Positions 18,876 through 30,590 of a stretch of DNA of 64,000 bases are shown one piece after another. The stretch lies in NCBI RefSeq assembly GCF_014197105.1, contig NZ_JACIEV010000002.1, forward strand, positions 186,001 to 250,000, written 5' to 3'. Under the pieces are notes generated by a model, which saw only the letters and a program-made list of their open reading frames with translations, made no database searches and was not told the origin of the DNA. Position 1 is the first letter of the stretch. Every line of letters starts with the position of its first letter. This DNA comes from Sphingomonas jinjuensis (lineage in GTDB: Bacteria > Pseudomonadota > Alphaproteobacteria > Sphingomonadales > Sphingomonadaceae). The position numbers and the translations under genes are program-made.

Positions 18876-19625
18876 CTACTCCGCCTTGGTCGCCGAGTCA
18901 CCGCCGTCCACCGCCTGCAAAGCCTCGGCTTTGTCGTCCTTGCCGTCGGCGGCGGCGAAGCCAAGCAGCGTCAGTCGCCGCGCCAATTCGTCGTCGATCC
19001 GTTTTTCAAGCAGCGCGCGTTCCGCTTCGGGCATGGCCTTCAGCTCGTCCTCGCTGACCTTCATGTCCTTCATCACCTCGGCGCGCAGCTTCCTGGCGAA
19101 CCGCTCGGTCGGGGTTAGGCTGGCTTCCTGGCGGAACGCCTCGATCGCCGCCTTCAGCTTGGCGTTGACCTCTTCCGCGGTCAGATCGCGCGGCGCGGTC
19201 GGGAAATCGCGATCGTAGACGACCGCCTCGCCTTCCTCACGCTGGACGTGGATCAAGGTCGCCAGCGCCGCCTTTTGCCGGAACGCCAGTTCCATGCCGC
19301 CCGGCGCCTTCTCGTTCCGTGATGCCTCGTGGCGAAGATAGGCGATCATATTGATCGGCGTGTCAGGTGCGCCGCTGGCGTCGGTCAGCTCCACTGCCGC
19401 CGCCAGTGCCGGCGCATGCACGCGACCCGCCGCGACCAGCTCGGTCGCTGCCCGCCGCATCGCGCGCGGCGAGATATGGCAGAAGTCGAGCGGCCCCGAC
19501 GCGGGCGACGACTCCTGCGCCTCGGCCATCATCGCCGCGAATTCGGCGCCGTTCGCCGATGAAGCGGCAACCGCGCCGACGGTCACGTCGCGGTTCGTCG
19601 TCAGCCCCACGGCACCGATCGTCAT
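18876..19625 (-). CDS. Hypothetical protein
   Basis: A 249-residue protein from MTIGAVGLTTNRDVT. There is no signal peptide or membrane helix. The first half is Ala-rich with ISPRAMRRAATELVAAGRV; the second half (about 140-230) is strongly charged and helical (AKLKAAIEAFRQEASLTPTE; EVMKDMKVSEDELKAMPEAE) and could form a coiled coil. I do not recognise a family. The gene has the codon use of its neighbours and lies 27 bases upstream of the HAD gene, so the two are probably cotranscribed. Confidence 0.75.
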   Translation of the reverse strand: MTIGAVGLTTNRDVTVGAVAASSANGAEFAAMMAEAQESSPASGPLDFCHISPRAMRRAATELVAAGRVHAPALAAAVELTDASGAPDTPINMIAYLRHEASRNEKAPGGMELAFRQKAALATLIHVQREEGEAVVYDRDFPTAPRDLTAEEVNAKLKAAIEAFRQEASLTPTERFARKLRAEVMKDMKVSEDELKAMPEAERALLEKRIDDELARRLTLLGFAAADGKDDKAEALQAVDGGDSATKAE

Positions 19626-19764
19626 AGCGTCACTCCCCATCCGGCGGCGACGCTAACCAACCAAGGTTAAGGTTGTCCGACCAGCCACAGGCGACGATTG
19701 CAACCGATGCAGCCCTGCGGCACGGAAGATGGCTTGCGGTAGCCGGCATCGTGCCGCACCGCCG

Positions 19765-20889
19765 ATGGATGAACCTGTGCCCCGCAAATTCCTCTACGTC
19801 ATGGTCGGGCTCATCGTGCTGACGATTGCCGCCGCCTTCGCCTATCGTCTGTTCGGCGTCGACCTGATGCGGATGGCGATGGTGCCGAGCGAGGCGTTCC
19901 GCGCCCAGCCCGGCGTTCAGTCGCGCGCCTATGACGATGCGAAGATGTGGCTCGCCCGACCCGATCTCGGCGGCAATCCCGCGTTGTGGACACCGCGTGG
20001 CTACACCCCCGGCAAACGCGGCAGCGGCGCGGCGGTCTTCTTCGTCCATCCGACCAGCTACATCAGCCGGAACCACTGGAACGCGCCGCTCGACGATGCC
20101 GAGACCAACGCGCGCGCGCAGCTGTTCCTCCGCGGCCAGGCGAGTGCGTTCAACGGGTCGGGCGACATCTGGGCGCCGCGCTATCGCCAGGCAACCTTCG
20201 GGGCGTTCCTGACCAGCATCGCCGATGCGGAAAGGGCGCTCGGCCTCGCATATGGCGACGTCGAGGCGGCGTTCGACGCCTTTCTGCGCCAGGTCGGCCC
20301 CGACCGCCCGATCATCCTCGCCGGCCACAGTCAGGGCAGCATCCACCTGACCCGGCTGCTGCGCGACCGCGTCGCAGGCGACCCGGCACTGCGCCGCCGC
20401 ATCGTCGCTGCCTATGTCGTCGGCTGGCCGGTGTCGCGCACCGCCGATCTGCCGCGCATGGGCCTGCCCGAATGCAAGGGCGCGGCGGACACCGGCTGTA
20501 TCCTGTCGTGGCAGAGCTTCGGCGAGCCTGCCGATCCGTCGCTGATCGTCGACGCGTACGACAAGACCGCCGGCTTCAACGGCGCCTCGCGCCGCGGCAC
20601 GCCGATGATCTGTACCAACCCGCTGACCGGCACCGCCGACGCCGCCGCGCCGGCGAGCGCCAATCGCGGCACGCTGTTGCCGTCGAGCGACATGACGACC
20701 GCCACGATCGAGCCGGGCCGCGTGCCTGCCCGCTGCGGCGACCGCGGCTTCCTGTTGATCGGCGAGCCGCCGTCGGTCGGCCCCTATGTGCTGCCGGGCA
20801 ACAACTATCACGTCTACGACTACAGCCTCTTCTGGACCAATGTCCGCGAGGACGCGGCGCGCCGTCTGGCGGCGTTCGAGCGGCGCTGA
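19765..20889 (+). CDS. Membrane-anchored DUF3089 alpha/beta-hydrolase
   Basis: A 374-residue protein with one N-terminal membrane helix (FLYVMVGLIVLTIAAAFAY) and a periplasmic hydrolase-like domain. FFVHPTSYISRNHWNAP, followed later by the nucleophile elbow GHSQG (ILAGHSQGSIHLTRL), is characteristic of the DUF3089 family, an uncharacterised group of alpha/beta-hydrolases frequent in sphingomonads. A His near the C-terminus (NNYHVYDYSLFW) is a plausible triad member. The natural substrate is unknown. The stop is nine bases before ruvX, so they probably form an operon. Confidence 0.88.
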   Translation: MDEPVPRKFLYVMVGLIVLTIAAAFAYRLFGVDLMRMAMVPSEAFRAQPGVQSRAYDDAKMWLARPDLGGNPALWTPRGYTPGKRGSGAAVFFVHPTSYISRNHWNAPLDDAETNARAQLFLRGQASAFNGSGDIWAPRYRQATFGAFLTSIADAERALGLAYGDVEAAFDAFLRQVGPDRPIILAGHSQGSIHLTRLLRDRVAGDPALRRRIVAAYVVGWPVSRTADLPRMGLPECKGAADTGCILSWQSFGEPADPSLIVDAYDKTAGFNGASRRGTPMICTNPLTGTADAAAPASANRGTLLPSSDMTTATIEPGRVPARCGDRGFLLIGEPPSVGPYVLPGNNYHVYDYSLFWTNVREDAARRLAAFERR

Positions 20890-20898
20890 CGTCAGGCG

Positions 20899-21360
20899 AT
20901 GATCCACGCCACCGCCGCCGCCTTTCGCGCCGCCCTGCCGCTCGGCGGCCGGCTGCTCGGACTCGACGTCGGTACGAAGACGATCGGCACCGCGCTCTGC
21001 GACGCCGGCTGGAGCTTCGCCAGCCCGGCCCAGCTGATCCGACGCACCAAGTTCACGCAAGACAAGGCCATCATCGCGGCGCTGGCCGTGTCGCAGTCGG
21101 TGACCGGCCTCGTCATCGGCCTGCCGCTCAACCTCGACGGCACCGATAGCCCCCGCACCCAGTCGACGCGTGCGTTCGCGCGCAACATGGCCGATGTCGG
21201 GCTGCCGATCCTGCTCCAGGACGAACGCTGGTCCACCGTCTCGGCCGAGCGGGCGATGATCGATCAGGACATGAGCCGCGCCAAGCGCGCCGACCGGATC
21301 GACAACCATGCCGCCGCGGTGATCCTGCAAGCCGCGATCGACGCGCTGACGATGGGCTGA
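20899..21360 (+). CDS. ruvX: Putative Holliday junction resolvase RuvX (YqgF)
   Basis: RNase H-fold nuclease of the YqgF/RuvX family, linked to processing of pre-16S rRNA and proposed as a junction resolvase. The 153-residue protein has the first catalytic aspartate in [11 protein letters not shown], the [10 protein letters not shown] strand, a [12 protein letters not shown] motif and the final Asp in [13 protein letters not shown] short basic N-terminal extension precedes the fold. It follows the DUF3089 gene by nine bases and converges on an acetyltransferase gene. Confidence 0.92.
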   Translation: MIHATAAAFRAALPLGGRLLGLDVGTKTIGTALCDAGWSFASPAQLIRRTKFTQDKAIIAALAVSQSVTGLVIGLPLNLDGTDSPRTQSTRAFARNMADVGLPILLQDERWSTVSAERAMIDQDMSRAKRADRIDNHAAAVILQAAIDALTMG

Positions 21361-21364
21361 GCGG

Positions 21365-21904
21365 TCAGTTCGTCAGCGATCGCCGCATTCGTACCATCGG
21401 CACGGCGGCCTCGCCCTGCCCCACCGCGACGCGTTCGATCGCGCGATAGCCACAGGCGACGTACAGCGGCTCGCCGCTCAATGTCGCCATCAGCTCGGCG
21501 GTCGCGAAGCCAGCCGCCCGTGCCGCGCCCTCGCACGCCGTCAGGACATGCCGGCCGATGCTGCGTCGCGCGAAGGCGGGATGCGTGTACATCGCCCTGA
21601 TCCGCGCGGCGTCAGTCGCCGGGTCGAGCAATGCCGGATCGCGCTGGGCGGTGCTGTGATCGCCGCCGAACAGCGTCTGCCGCCGGCTCCAGCCGCCGCA
21701 GCCAGCCATCGCCCCGTCGATCTCCGCAACCAGATAGGTGCCGTCGTCGACAAGCTGCGTGTCCAGGCCCATCACCGCCCGGCTCGCGGGGATCTGGGCG
21801 GGCGTCAGAAATCCGGCTTGCAGCGTATCGATCGCCGCCGCCATCAGCGCCGCGATCGCAGACACGTCGCCGGACGTCGCCCAGCGCATCGTCAGCGTCG
21901 TCAT
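21365..21904 (-). CDS. GNAT-family N-acetyltransferase
   Basis: A 179-residue acetyltransferase of the GNAT fold. The acetyl-CoA loop is MYTHPAFARRSIGRHVLTAC (an R-x-x-G-x-G/A pattern), followed by the helix-strand pair ending PLYVACGYRAIER typical of motif B. It would move an acetyl group from acetyl-CoA to an amine of an unknown substrate. Its start overlaps the stop of the upstream small gene by one base, so the two are translationally coupled. Confidence 0.85.
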   Translation of the reverse strand: MTTLTMRWATSGDVSAIAALMAAAIDTLQAGFLTPAQIPASRAVMGLDTQLVDDGTYLVAEIDGAMAGCGGWSRRQTLFGGDHSTAQRDPALLDPATDAARIRAMYTHPAFARRSIGRHVLTACEGAARAAGFATAELMATLSGEPLYVACGYRAIERVAVGQGEAAVPMVRMRRSLTN

Positions 21905-22209
21905 CAGGCCAGCCGGTGCGGTGTCGGGTCGCCGCGCTCCGCCACCAGTGCCGTATGAGCCTGCGCCAAACAGACGGCGAAGCGGGGTTCAACCTCGTCC
22001 GTCGAGGCACCCGCGCGCTCCGCCATCGCTGCCGGGATCTGCTCCTCCGGCAGCGCCGAGACGAGCGCCAGCAATTCGGCCTCGTCCACCCCCAGCTCGC
22101 CAGCAAGTAACCTGACCGCTCGCGCGCGGCGGCGCGATTCGAAGCCCATCAGCCGCGCCGACTCGAACTCCGCCTTCTTGCGCATCGCGGCACCGAGATC
22201 GAAGACCAT
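21904..22209 (-). CDS. Hypothetical cytoplasmic protein
   Basis: A 101-residue protein from MVFDLGAAMRKKAEFESARL, mainly helical and charged, with a Glu/Ala-rich middle (LGVDEAELLALVSALPEEQI). It has no signal peptide or membrane segment. The start is chosen at the first ATG with family-like hydrophilic sequence; one eight codons earlier is possible. It overlaps the GNAT gene by one base. The promoter must lie in the 71 bases shared with divergent miaB. Function unknown. Confidence 0.7.
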   Translation of the reverse strand: MVFDLGAAMRKKAEFESARLMGFESRRRARAVRLLAGELGVDEAELLALVSALPEEQIPAAMAERAGASTDEVEPRFAVCLAQAHTALVAERGDPTPHRLA

Positions 22210-22280
22210 AGCTTTGCCACTACCACAGGCCAAAGCTCGCCTGCTAGCTCTCGCCGGCCAAGCCGACTATAGCGCGCGCC

Positions 22281-23603
22281 ATGCCTGCCAAGCCCCAAAC
22301 TTTCCACGTCAAGTCGTTCGGCTGCCAGATGAACGTCTATGACGGCGAACGAATGGCCGAGTTGATGGCCGCCGAGGGCATGATCGCGACCGACGATGCC
22401 GCCGCGGCCGACCTCGTCGTCCTCAACACCTGCCACATCCGCGAAAAGGCCACCGAGAAGGTCTATTCGGATATCGGCCGCCTACGCAAAACCGCGCGGG
22501 GCCTTGGCCGTGCCGAACCGATGATCGCGGTCGCCGGTTGCGTCGCTCAGGCAGAGGGCGAGGAGATCGTCGCCCGCGCCAAGGTCGACGTCGTCGTCGG
22601 CCCGCAAGCCTATCACAACCTGCCGAAACTGGTGTCCGATGCCGCCGCGGGCACGCCGGCGCTCGACACCGACATGCCGCCGCTGTCAAAGTTCGGCCGC
22701 CTTCCCGCGCGTCGCCGGGTCGGCCCGACCGCCTTCCTCACCGTGCAGGAAGGCTGCGACAAATTCTGCACCTATTGCGTCGTCCCCTACACCCGCGGCG
22801 CGGAGATCAGCCGCCCGTTCGACGCGATCGTCGACGAGGCGACGGCGCTGGTCGATGCCGGCGCGCGCGAGATCACGCTGCTCGGCCAGAACGTCAACGC
22901 GTGGGACGAGGACGGGCGGGGCCTCCACGACCTCATCGTCGCACTCGATCGCATCCCCGGCCTTGCGCGCATCCGCTACACGACCAGCCATCCCAACGAC
23001 ATGCGCCAGGGCCTGATCGACGCGCACCGCGATGTCGAAAGCCTGATGCCCTTCCTCCACCTCCCGGTGCAGGCAGGCAGCGACCGCGTGCTGCGTGCGA
23101 TGAACCGCAGCCACACGCGCGACAGCTATCTGCGCCTGCTCGACACGATCCGCGCGGCGCGGCCCGACATCGCGCTCTCGGGCGATTTCATCGTCGGCTT
23201 TCCTGGCGAAACCGATGCCGAGTTCGAAGAGACGCTCAGCCTGGTCGATGCGGTCGGCTATGCCCAGGCGTTCAGCTTCAAGTACAGCCCCCGCCCCGGC
23301 ACCCCCGCCGCCGATCTCGATGGCGCGGTCCCGGCAGCGGTGATGGACGAGCGGCTGCAGCGCCTCCAGGCAGCGCTCAATCGCGACCAGCAGGCGTTCA
23401 ACAAGGCCAGCGTCGGCAAGAGTTGCGACGTGCTGATCGAGCGCCGTGGCAAGCTGCCCGGCCAGATGCTCGGCAAGTCGCCGTGGCTGCAATCGGTCCA
23501 TCTGGTCGGCGACCATGCGATCGGCGATCTGGTCCGCGTCGAGCTGATCCATGCCGGCCCCAACTCGCTCAGCGGACGGGAAAAGACGCCGGTTGCGGCG
23601 TAA
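22281..23603 (+). CDS. miaB: tRNA-2-methylthio-N6-dimethylallyladenosine synthase MiaB
   Basis: Radical SAM methylthiotransferase that turns i6A37 into ms2i6A37 in tRNAs reading UNN codons. It has the N-terminal UPF0004 domain with three cluster cysteines (C15 in SFGCQMN, C51 in [11 protein letters not shown]87 in AVAGCVAQ), the radical SAM cluster C159-x3-C163-x2-C166 ([16 protein letters not shown]) and a C-terminal TRAM domain. At 440 residues it is full length. It is the first gene of miaB-phoH-vapBC-ybeY-corC; without vapBC this is the standard proteobacterial order. Confidence 0.97.
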   Translation: MPAKPQTFHVKSFGCQMNVYDGERMAELMAAEGMIATDDAAAADLVVLNTCHIREKATEKVYSDIGRLRKTARGLGRAEPMIAVAGCVAQAEGEEIVARAKVDVVVGPQAYHNLPKLVSDAAAGTPALDTDMPPLSKFGRLPARRRVGPTAFLTVQEGCDKFCTYCVVPYTRGAEISRPFDAIVDEATALVDAGAREITLLGQNVNAWDEDGRGLHDLIVALDRIPGLARIRYTTSHPNDMRQGLIDAHRDVESLMPFLHLPVQAGSDRVLRAMNRSHTRDSYLRLLDTIRAARPDIALSGDFIVGFPGETDAEFEETLSLVDAVGYAQAFSFKYSPRPGTPAADLDGAVPAAVMDERLQRLQAALNRDQQAFNKASVGKSCDVLIERRGKLPGQMLGKSPWLQSVHLVGDHAIGDLVRVELIHAGPNSLSGREKTPVAA

Positions 23604-23685
23604 CATCGCGGACATCGTAAACGGGCAGTGACGTGCGCCACGGGCCACCCCATATTGCCCATGTGACGACTCACGAAAGGACCGC

Positions 23686-24687
23686 ATGAGCCGCAAGCCC
23701 GTTCCCGCCCAGTCCGGCCAGCGCAGCCGTGTCGAACTGCTCTTCGACAAGCCGCAGCTGCTCAGCCTGCTCTTCGGCCAGTACGACCAGAACCTCGTGG
23801 CGCTGGAAAACCGCCTGGGCGTCTACATCACCGCACGCGGCAACCGCGTGGGGCTGGAGGGCACGGCGGAGCATGTCGCGATCGCCCGCGACGTACTCAA
23901 CGACCTCTATTACCGCATCCAGCGTGGCGAGGACGTCGATACCGGGCTCGTCGACGCCGCTATCGCGATGGCGAACGAACCGGCGCTCGACGGCATCTTC
24001 TCGGCCGAGCCGGGCGAGCGTGCGCCCTCGGTGATGATCCGCACCCGCAAGAAGACGATCGTGCCGCGCACCGCGGCGCAGGCGCATTACATGCGCGAGC
24101 TGACGACGAACGACATGATCTTCGCGCTGGGGCCGGCGGGCACGGGCAAGACCTATATCGCGGTCGCGCAGGCGGTGGCGCAACTCATCACCGGCTCGGT
24201 CCAGCGCCTGATCCTGTCGCGTCCGGCGGTTGAGGCGGGCGAGAAGCTCGGCTTCCTGCCCGGCGACATGAAGGAGAAGGTCGATCCCTACCTTCGGCCG
24301 CTGTACGACGCACTTCACGACTGCCTGCCCGCCGAGCAGGTCGAGCGCCGCATCGCCAGTGGCGAGATCGAGATAGCACCGATCGCCTTCATGCGCGGCC
24401 GCACGCTGGCCGACGCCTTCGTGATCCTCGACGAGGCGCAGAACACCACGCCGGCACAGATGAAGATGTTCCTGACCCGTTTCGGACAGAACAGCCGGAT
24501 GGTGATCTGTGGCGACCCCAACCAGACCGACCTTCCGGGCGGGGTCGCCGCGAGCGGCCTCGCCGACGCGACGATGCGGCTCGAGGGCGTCGAGGGCATC
24601 TCGATGACCCGCTTTACCGCCGCCGACGTCGTGCGGCATCCAATCGTCGGGCGGATCGTCGAGGCCTACGAGGGCCCTAATCCTTGA
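23686..24687 (+). CDS. PhoH-family ATPase (YbeZ-type)
   Basis: A P-loop ATPase of 333 residues. It has an N-terminal KH-like RNA-binding segment (about 20-75), Walker A GPAGTGKT (149-156) and Walker B AFVILDEAQN. YbeZ-type PhoH proteins interact with the endonuclease YbeY in ribosome maturation and RNA quality control, and the two genes are usually adjacent; here a vapBC pair lies between them. AAAGGA precedes the ATG. The stop is only nine bases before the palindrome at 24696. Confidence 0.94.
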   Translation: MSRKPVPAQSGQRSRVELLFDKPQLLSLLFGQYDQNLVALENRLGVYITARGNRVGLEGTAEHVAIARDVLNDLYYRIQRGEDVDTGLVDAAIAMANEPALDGIFSAEPGERAPSVMIRTRKKTIVPRTAAQAHYMRELTTNDMIFALGPAGTGKTYIAVAQAVAQLITGSVQRLILSRPAVEAGEKLGFLPGDMKEKVDPYLRPLYDALHDCLPAEQVERRIASGEIEIAPIAFMRGRTLADAFVILDEAQNTTPAQMKMFLTRFGQNSRMVICGDPNQTDLPGGVAASGLADATMRLEGVEGISMTRFTAADVVRHPIVGRIVEAYEGPNP

Positions 24688-24695
24688 AGCCGGGG

Positions 24696-24720
24696 ATATC
24701 CTCGACTAGCTTGAGGATAT
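24696..24720. promoter_or_regulatory. Perfect inverted repeat ATATCCTC-N9-GAGGATAT, candidate vapBC2 operator
   Basis: Two perfect 8-base arms with a 9-base spacer, between the phoH stop and the vapB start (17 bases upstream of the ATG). The position and AT-rich arms fit an antitoxin operator. As RNA it could also fold into an 8-pair hairpin and attenuate read-through from miaB-phoH, but there is no T-tract, so an operator is favoured. Confidence 0.6.
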
Positions 24721-24736
24721 TCGATGGGAGACGGCT

Positions 24737-24982
24737 ATGGGTGCCCTCTACGTAAAGGATGACGAAGCCCGCGCGATGGCGGAGGAACTGGCCGCGCGCC
24801 GCGGCCTGACCAAGGTCGCTGCGGTCAAGCTGGCGCTGGCCAACGAGCTGGGACGCGACGAGCCCAAGCGTTCGGTCCACGAGATAGTAGAGGAGCTTCG
24901 CCGGACCTCCTCCTACACTTATGATCCGAACATCGTGATCGATAAGGCCTTCTGGGATTCCCTCTACGAGGACGACGAATGA
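24737..24982 (+). CDS. vapB: VapB-type antitoxin (module 2, Rv0623/PSK-like)
   Basis: Antitoxin of the second VapBC pair, 81 residues. The N-terminal half resembles the ribbon-helix-helix/PSK-type antitoxin fold (MGALYVKDDEARAMAEELAA, then RGLTKVAAVKLALANELGRD). The C-terminal half is acidic (SYTYDPNIVIDKAFWDSLYE) and would occupy the toxin's active-site groove. It is unrelated to the AbrB-type antitoxin at 1515-1790. GGGAGACGGCT before the ATG is a fair ribosome site. The stop overlaps vapC as ATGA. Confidence 0.85.
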   Translation: MGALYVKDDEARAMAEELAARRGLTKVAAVKLALANELGRDEPKRSVHEIVEELRRTSSYTYDPNIVIDKAFWDSLYEDDE

Positions 24983-25374
24983 CGACCGTCGTCGATGCCT
25001 CTGCGCTCGTCGCCATCATGCGCCAAGAATCCGGAGCAGCTCAGTTGGAAGCGCGTCTGCAGTCCGAGCCGGCACGCTTCACGACCGGCATTGCCCTGTG
25101 GGAAGCCTCACGTGCTATCGCACGGATCATCAACCAGGCTCAGCTAAAGGCTTTCGACGAAGTACAGCGTTTCTGTGAAGCGCTAGACATCCTTGTGCTT
25201 CCCATCGGCGCCGCCGAAGCCGCCGAAGCGGTGCGTGCTCAGCAGCTGTACGGCAAGGGCATACACCCCGCCCGGCTCAACATGGGCGATTGCTTCGCCT
25301 ATGCCTGCGCCCGTACGAACGGCGCGCGACTGCTCTACAAGGGCGATGATTTCGCGCAGACGGACATGGCATGA
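24979..25374 (+). CDS. vapC: VapC-type PIN-domain ribonuclease toxin (module 2)
   Basis: A PIN-domain RNase of 131 residues with the expected acidic residues D6 (VVDASAL), E42 (LWEASRAI), D104 (NMGDCFAYACA) and D123/D124 (KGDDF). VapC enzymes cut structured RNA, often tRNA anticodon loops or the sarcin-ricin loop; this target is unknown. It has 4-base ATGA overlaps at both ends, with vapB upstream and ybeY downstream, so toxin translation is tied to that of an rRNA maturation enzyme. Different enough from the VapC at 1145 that a recent duplication is unlikely. Confidence 0.9.
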   Translation: MTTVVDASALVAIMRQESGAAQLEARLQSEPARFTTGIALWEASRAIARIINQAQLKAFDEVQRFCEALDILVLPIGAAEAAEAVRAQQLYGKGIHPARLNMGDCFAYACARTNGARLLYKGDDFAQTDMA

Positions 25375-25880
25375 TCGAGATCGAACTGACCCGCGAAGAG
25401 CCTTGGCCCGACGCCGACTGGACCTCGTTGGCGACCCGCGCCGTCCGCGCCGCGGTCGAGCAGACGCCGCACGGCGAGTTGCTCACCACTCCCGCGCTGG
25501 TCGAAGTCAGCGTCCGCCTCACCAGCGACGAGGAGGTTCGCGTCCTCAATCGCGACTATCGGCAGAAGGACAAGCCAACCAACGTCCTTTCCTTCCCGAT
25601 GGTCCAGCCCGACCTGATCGACACCGTCAGCCAGAACAGCGACGACGGCGAGCTGCTGCTCGGCGACATCGTCCTGGCGCACGGCGTCTGCGTTGCCGAG
25701 GCCGAGGAGCGCGGCATCTCCGTCGAGCATCATGCCACGCATCTGCTGGTGCATGGCACGCTTCATCTGCTAGGCTACGACCATCTCGAGGACGACGAGG
25801 CCGAGGCGATGGAGGAGATCGAACGACGCGTTCTCGCCACGCTGGGCATCGACGATCCCTATCTCGTGCGTGAGGATTGA
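25371..25880 (+). CDS. ybeY: Endoribonuclease YbeY
   Basis: Zinc-dependent single-strand endoribonuclease needed for 16S rRNA 3' maturation and 70S quality control. The 169-residue protein carries the family signature HGTLHLLGYDH preceded by HATHLLV (near residues 121-138), and the conserved NRDYRQKDKPTNVLSFP. The start ATG overlaps the stop of vapC2. It is followed nine bases later by corC. Because its start lies inside vapC2, its expression probably depends on the same transcript as the toxin. Confidence 0.95.
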   Translation: MIEIELTREEPWPDADWTSLATRAVRAAVEQTPHGELLTTPALVEVSVRLTSDEEVRVLNRDYRQKDKPTNVLSFPMVQPDLIDTVSQNSDDGELLLGDIVLAHGVCVAEAEERGISVEHHATHLLVHGTLHLLGYDHLEDDEAEAMEEIERRVLATLGIDDPYLVRED

Positions 25881-25889
25881 TCCCGCAGA

Positions 25890-26792
<903 letters not shown>

Positions 26793-26797
26793 CGGGC

Positions 26798-26816
26798 TGA
26801 TCGGCTCAATCGATCA
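26798..26816. promoter_or_regulatory. TGATCG-N7-CGATCA, LysR-type site candidate upstream of katG
   Basis: A perfect 6-base inverted repeat with a 7-base spacer, containing a T-N11-A core (ATCG-N7-CGAT) as LysR-type regulators such as OxyR prefer. It lies 113 bases upstream of katG. OxyR control of katG is well known, but no oxyR gene is in the window and the match is short, so this is a suggestion. Confidence 0.35.
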
Positions 26817-26862
26817 ACAGCTACATCAATTCGCGTTTTCCCGATCAGGCCGCACGGTCTAG

Positions 26863-29142
<2,280 letters not shown>

Positions 29143-29165
29143 TCGGCAGCGTCACGCGTTCCACT

Positions 29166-29213
29166 GAAGGCCGTCGGCGCTGCTCCCGGGCGCCGGCGGC
29201 CTTCGCCGTTTTT
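29166..29213 (+). terminator. Strong intrinsic terminator after katG
   Basis: GAAGGCCGTCGGCGC, a 9-base loop, then GCGCCGGCGGCCTTC: a 15-pair stem with a single mismatch, followed by GCCGTTTTTA. It starts 23 bases after the katG stop. The best-formed terminator in the window. Confidence 0.9.
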
Positions 29214-29255
29214 ACGACCTATCGCTGCAGCGCTGCGCATCCTATCTAGGGGGCC

Positions 29256-30584
29256 ATGCTGAAGCACGTCCTGCGCCTCGTCGCGCTCATCGTCGTCATC
29301 GGGATCGCGATCTTTGCCTATCTGGCGTGGCCCGATAAGGCCGAGATACCGATCGCGAGCGTCCAGGGCCCGCGCCCGACAATCACGGCGCCGCGCATCC
29401 AGACGATCCCGACGGTCAAGATCGCCAAGGTCGTCGGCTGGCAGGGCGATGCCAAGCCGGTCGCCGCCGCCGGGCTTCAGGTCGCCAGCTTCGCCACCGG
29501 CCTCGATCACCCGCGCTGGCTGTATCAGCTGCCCAACGGAGACGTCCTGGTCGCCGAGACGAATTCACCGCCGCGCAAAGGTGGCGGCCTGACCGGCTGG
29601 GTGATGCGCACCCTGCTCGGGCGCGCGGGCGCCTCGGTGCCGTCGGCCAACCGGATCACGCTGCTGCGCGACGGCAATGGCGACGGCGTGGCGGAGCAGC
29701 GCAGCGTCTTCATGACCGGGCTCAATTCCCCCACCGGCATGGCGCTGCTGGGCGACCGGCTGTACGTCGCCAACACCGATGCGGTGGTCAGCGTGCCCTA
29801 TACCCTAGGCCAGACGCAGATAACCGCGAAGCCCGAGCTGGTCGTGAAGCTCAATGGCGGCGGCAATCACTGGGCGCGCACGCTGATCGTGGCGCCCGAT
29901 GGCAAGACGCTGCTCGTCGGCGTCGGTTCGGCATCGAACATCGCCGAGAACGGCATGGCGGCGGAAAAGTACCGCGCCAACATCCTTCAGGTGTGGCCCA
30001 AGGAAAAGACCTTCCGCATCCTCGCCGGCGGGCTGCGCAATCCGCAGGGGATGGCGATCAATCCGCGATCGAACCAGCTGTGGACCGTCGTCAACGAGCG
30101 CGACATGCTCGGCTCCGATCTCGCCCCCGACTATCTGACCCAGGTCGAGTTCGGCGATCATTTCGGCTGGCCCTGGTATTATTGGGGCGGCTATCCCGAC
30201 ACGCGCGTCGATCCGTCGAACCCGCAGCTCCAGCAATATTCGAAACGTCCCGACTATGCCATGGGGCCGCACGTCGCTGCACTCGGCCTGACCTTTGCCG
30301 ACAAGTTGAAGCTCGGCCAGCGCTTCGCCGATGGCGCCTTCGTCGGCGAGCACGGTTCGTGGAACCGTACGCCGGTGTCGGGCTACAAGGTGGTGTTCGT
30401 TCCCTTCGCCCCGGGCGGGTTTCCCGTGGCTGGCGCGAAGCCGATCGACGTGCTGACCGGCTTCCTCGACAAGGACGGCAAGGCACAGGGGCGGCCGGTG
30501 GGCGTCATCGCCGATCGCACCGGCGCGCTGCTGGTCGCAGACGACGTCGGCAATCGCATCTGGCGGGTCAGCGCGGGCGCGTGA
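29256..30584 (+). CDS. PQQ-dependent sugar dehydrogenase-like protein (sorbosone dehydrogenase family)
   Basis: A 442-residue six-bladed beta-propeller protein of the GDH/sorbosone dehydrogenase type. The N-terminal helix (LRLVALIVVIGIAIFAYLAW) anchors it in the inner membrane with the propeller in the periplasm. Recognisable blades include GLDHPRWLYQLPNGDVLVAE, GLRNPQGMAINP and GEHGSWNRTPVSGYKVVFVP. Relatives oxidise sugars or sugar-derived aldehydes with pyrroloquinoline quinone; cofactor and substrate are not proven here. It converges on btuD with only six bases between stops. Confidence 0.87.
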   Translation: MLKHVLRLVALIVVIGIAIFAYLAWPDKAEIPIASVQGPRPTITAPRIQTIPTVKIAKVVGWQGDAKPVAAAGLQVASFATGLDHPRWLYQLPNGDVLVAETNSPPRKGGGLTGWVMRTLLGRAGASVPSANRITLLRDGNGDGVAEQRSVFMTGLNSPTGMALLGDRLYVANTDAVVSVPYTLGQTQITAKPELVVKLNGGGNHWARTLIVAPDGKTLLVGVGSASNIAENGMAAEKYRANILQVWPKEKTFRILAGGLRNPQGMAINPRSNQLWTVVNERDMLGSDLAPDYLTQVEFGDHFGWPWYYWGGYPDTRVDPSNPQLQQYSKRPDYAMGPHVAALGLTFADKLKLGQRFADGAFVGEHGSWNRTPVSGYKVVFVPFAPGGFPVAGAKPIDVLTGFLDKDGKAQGRPVGVIADRTGALLVADDVGNRIWRVSAGA

Positions 30585-30590
30585 TCGGCG

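Noticed and set aside
19630..21330. 566-codon frame on the minus strand across the DUF3089 and ruvX genes
   Set aside because: Antisense to two recognisable protein families and low-complexity in composition.
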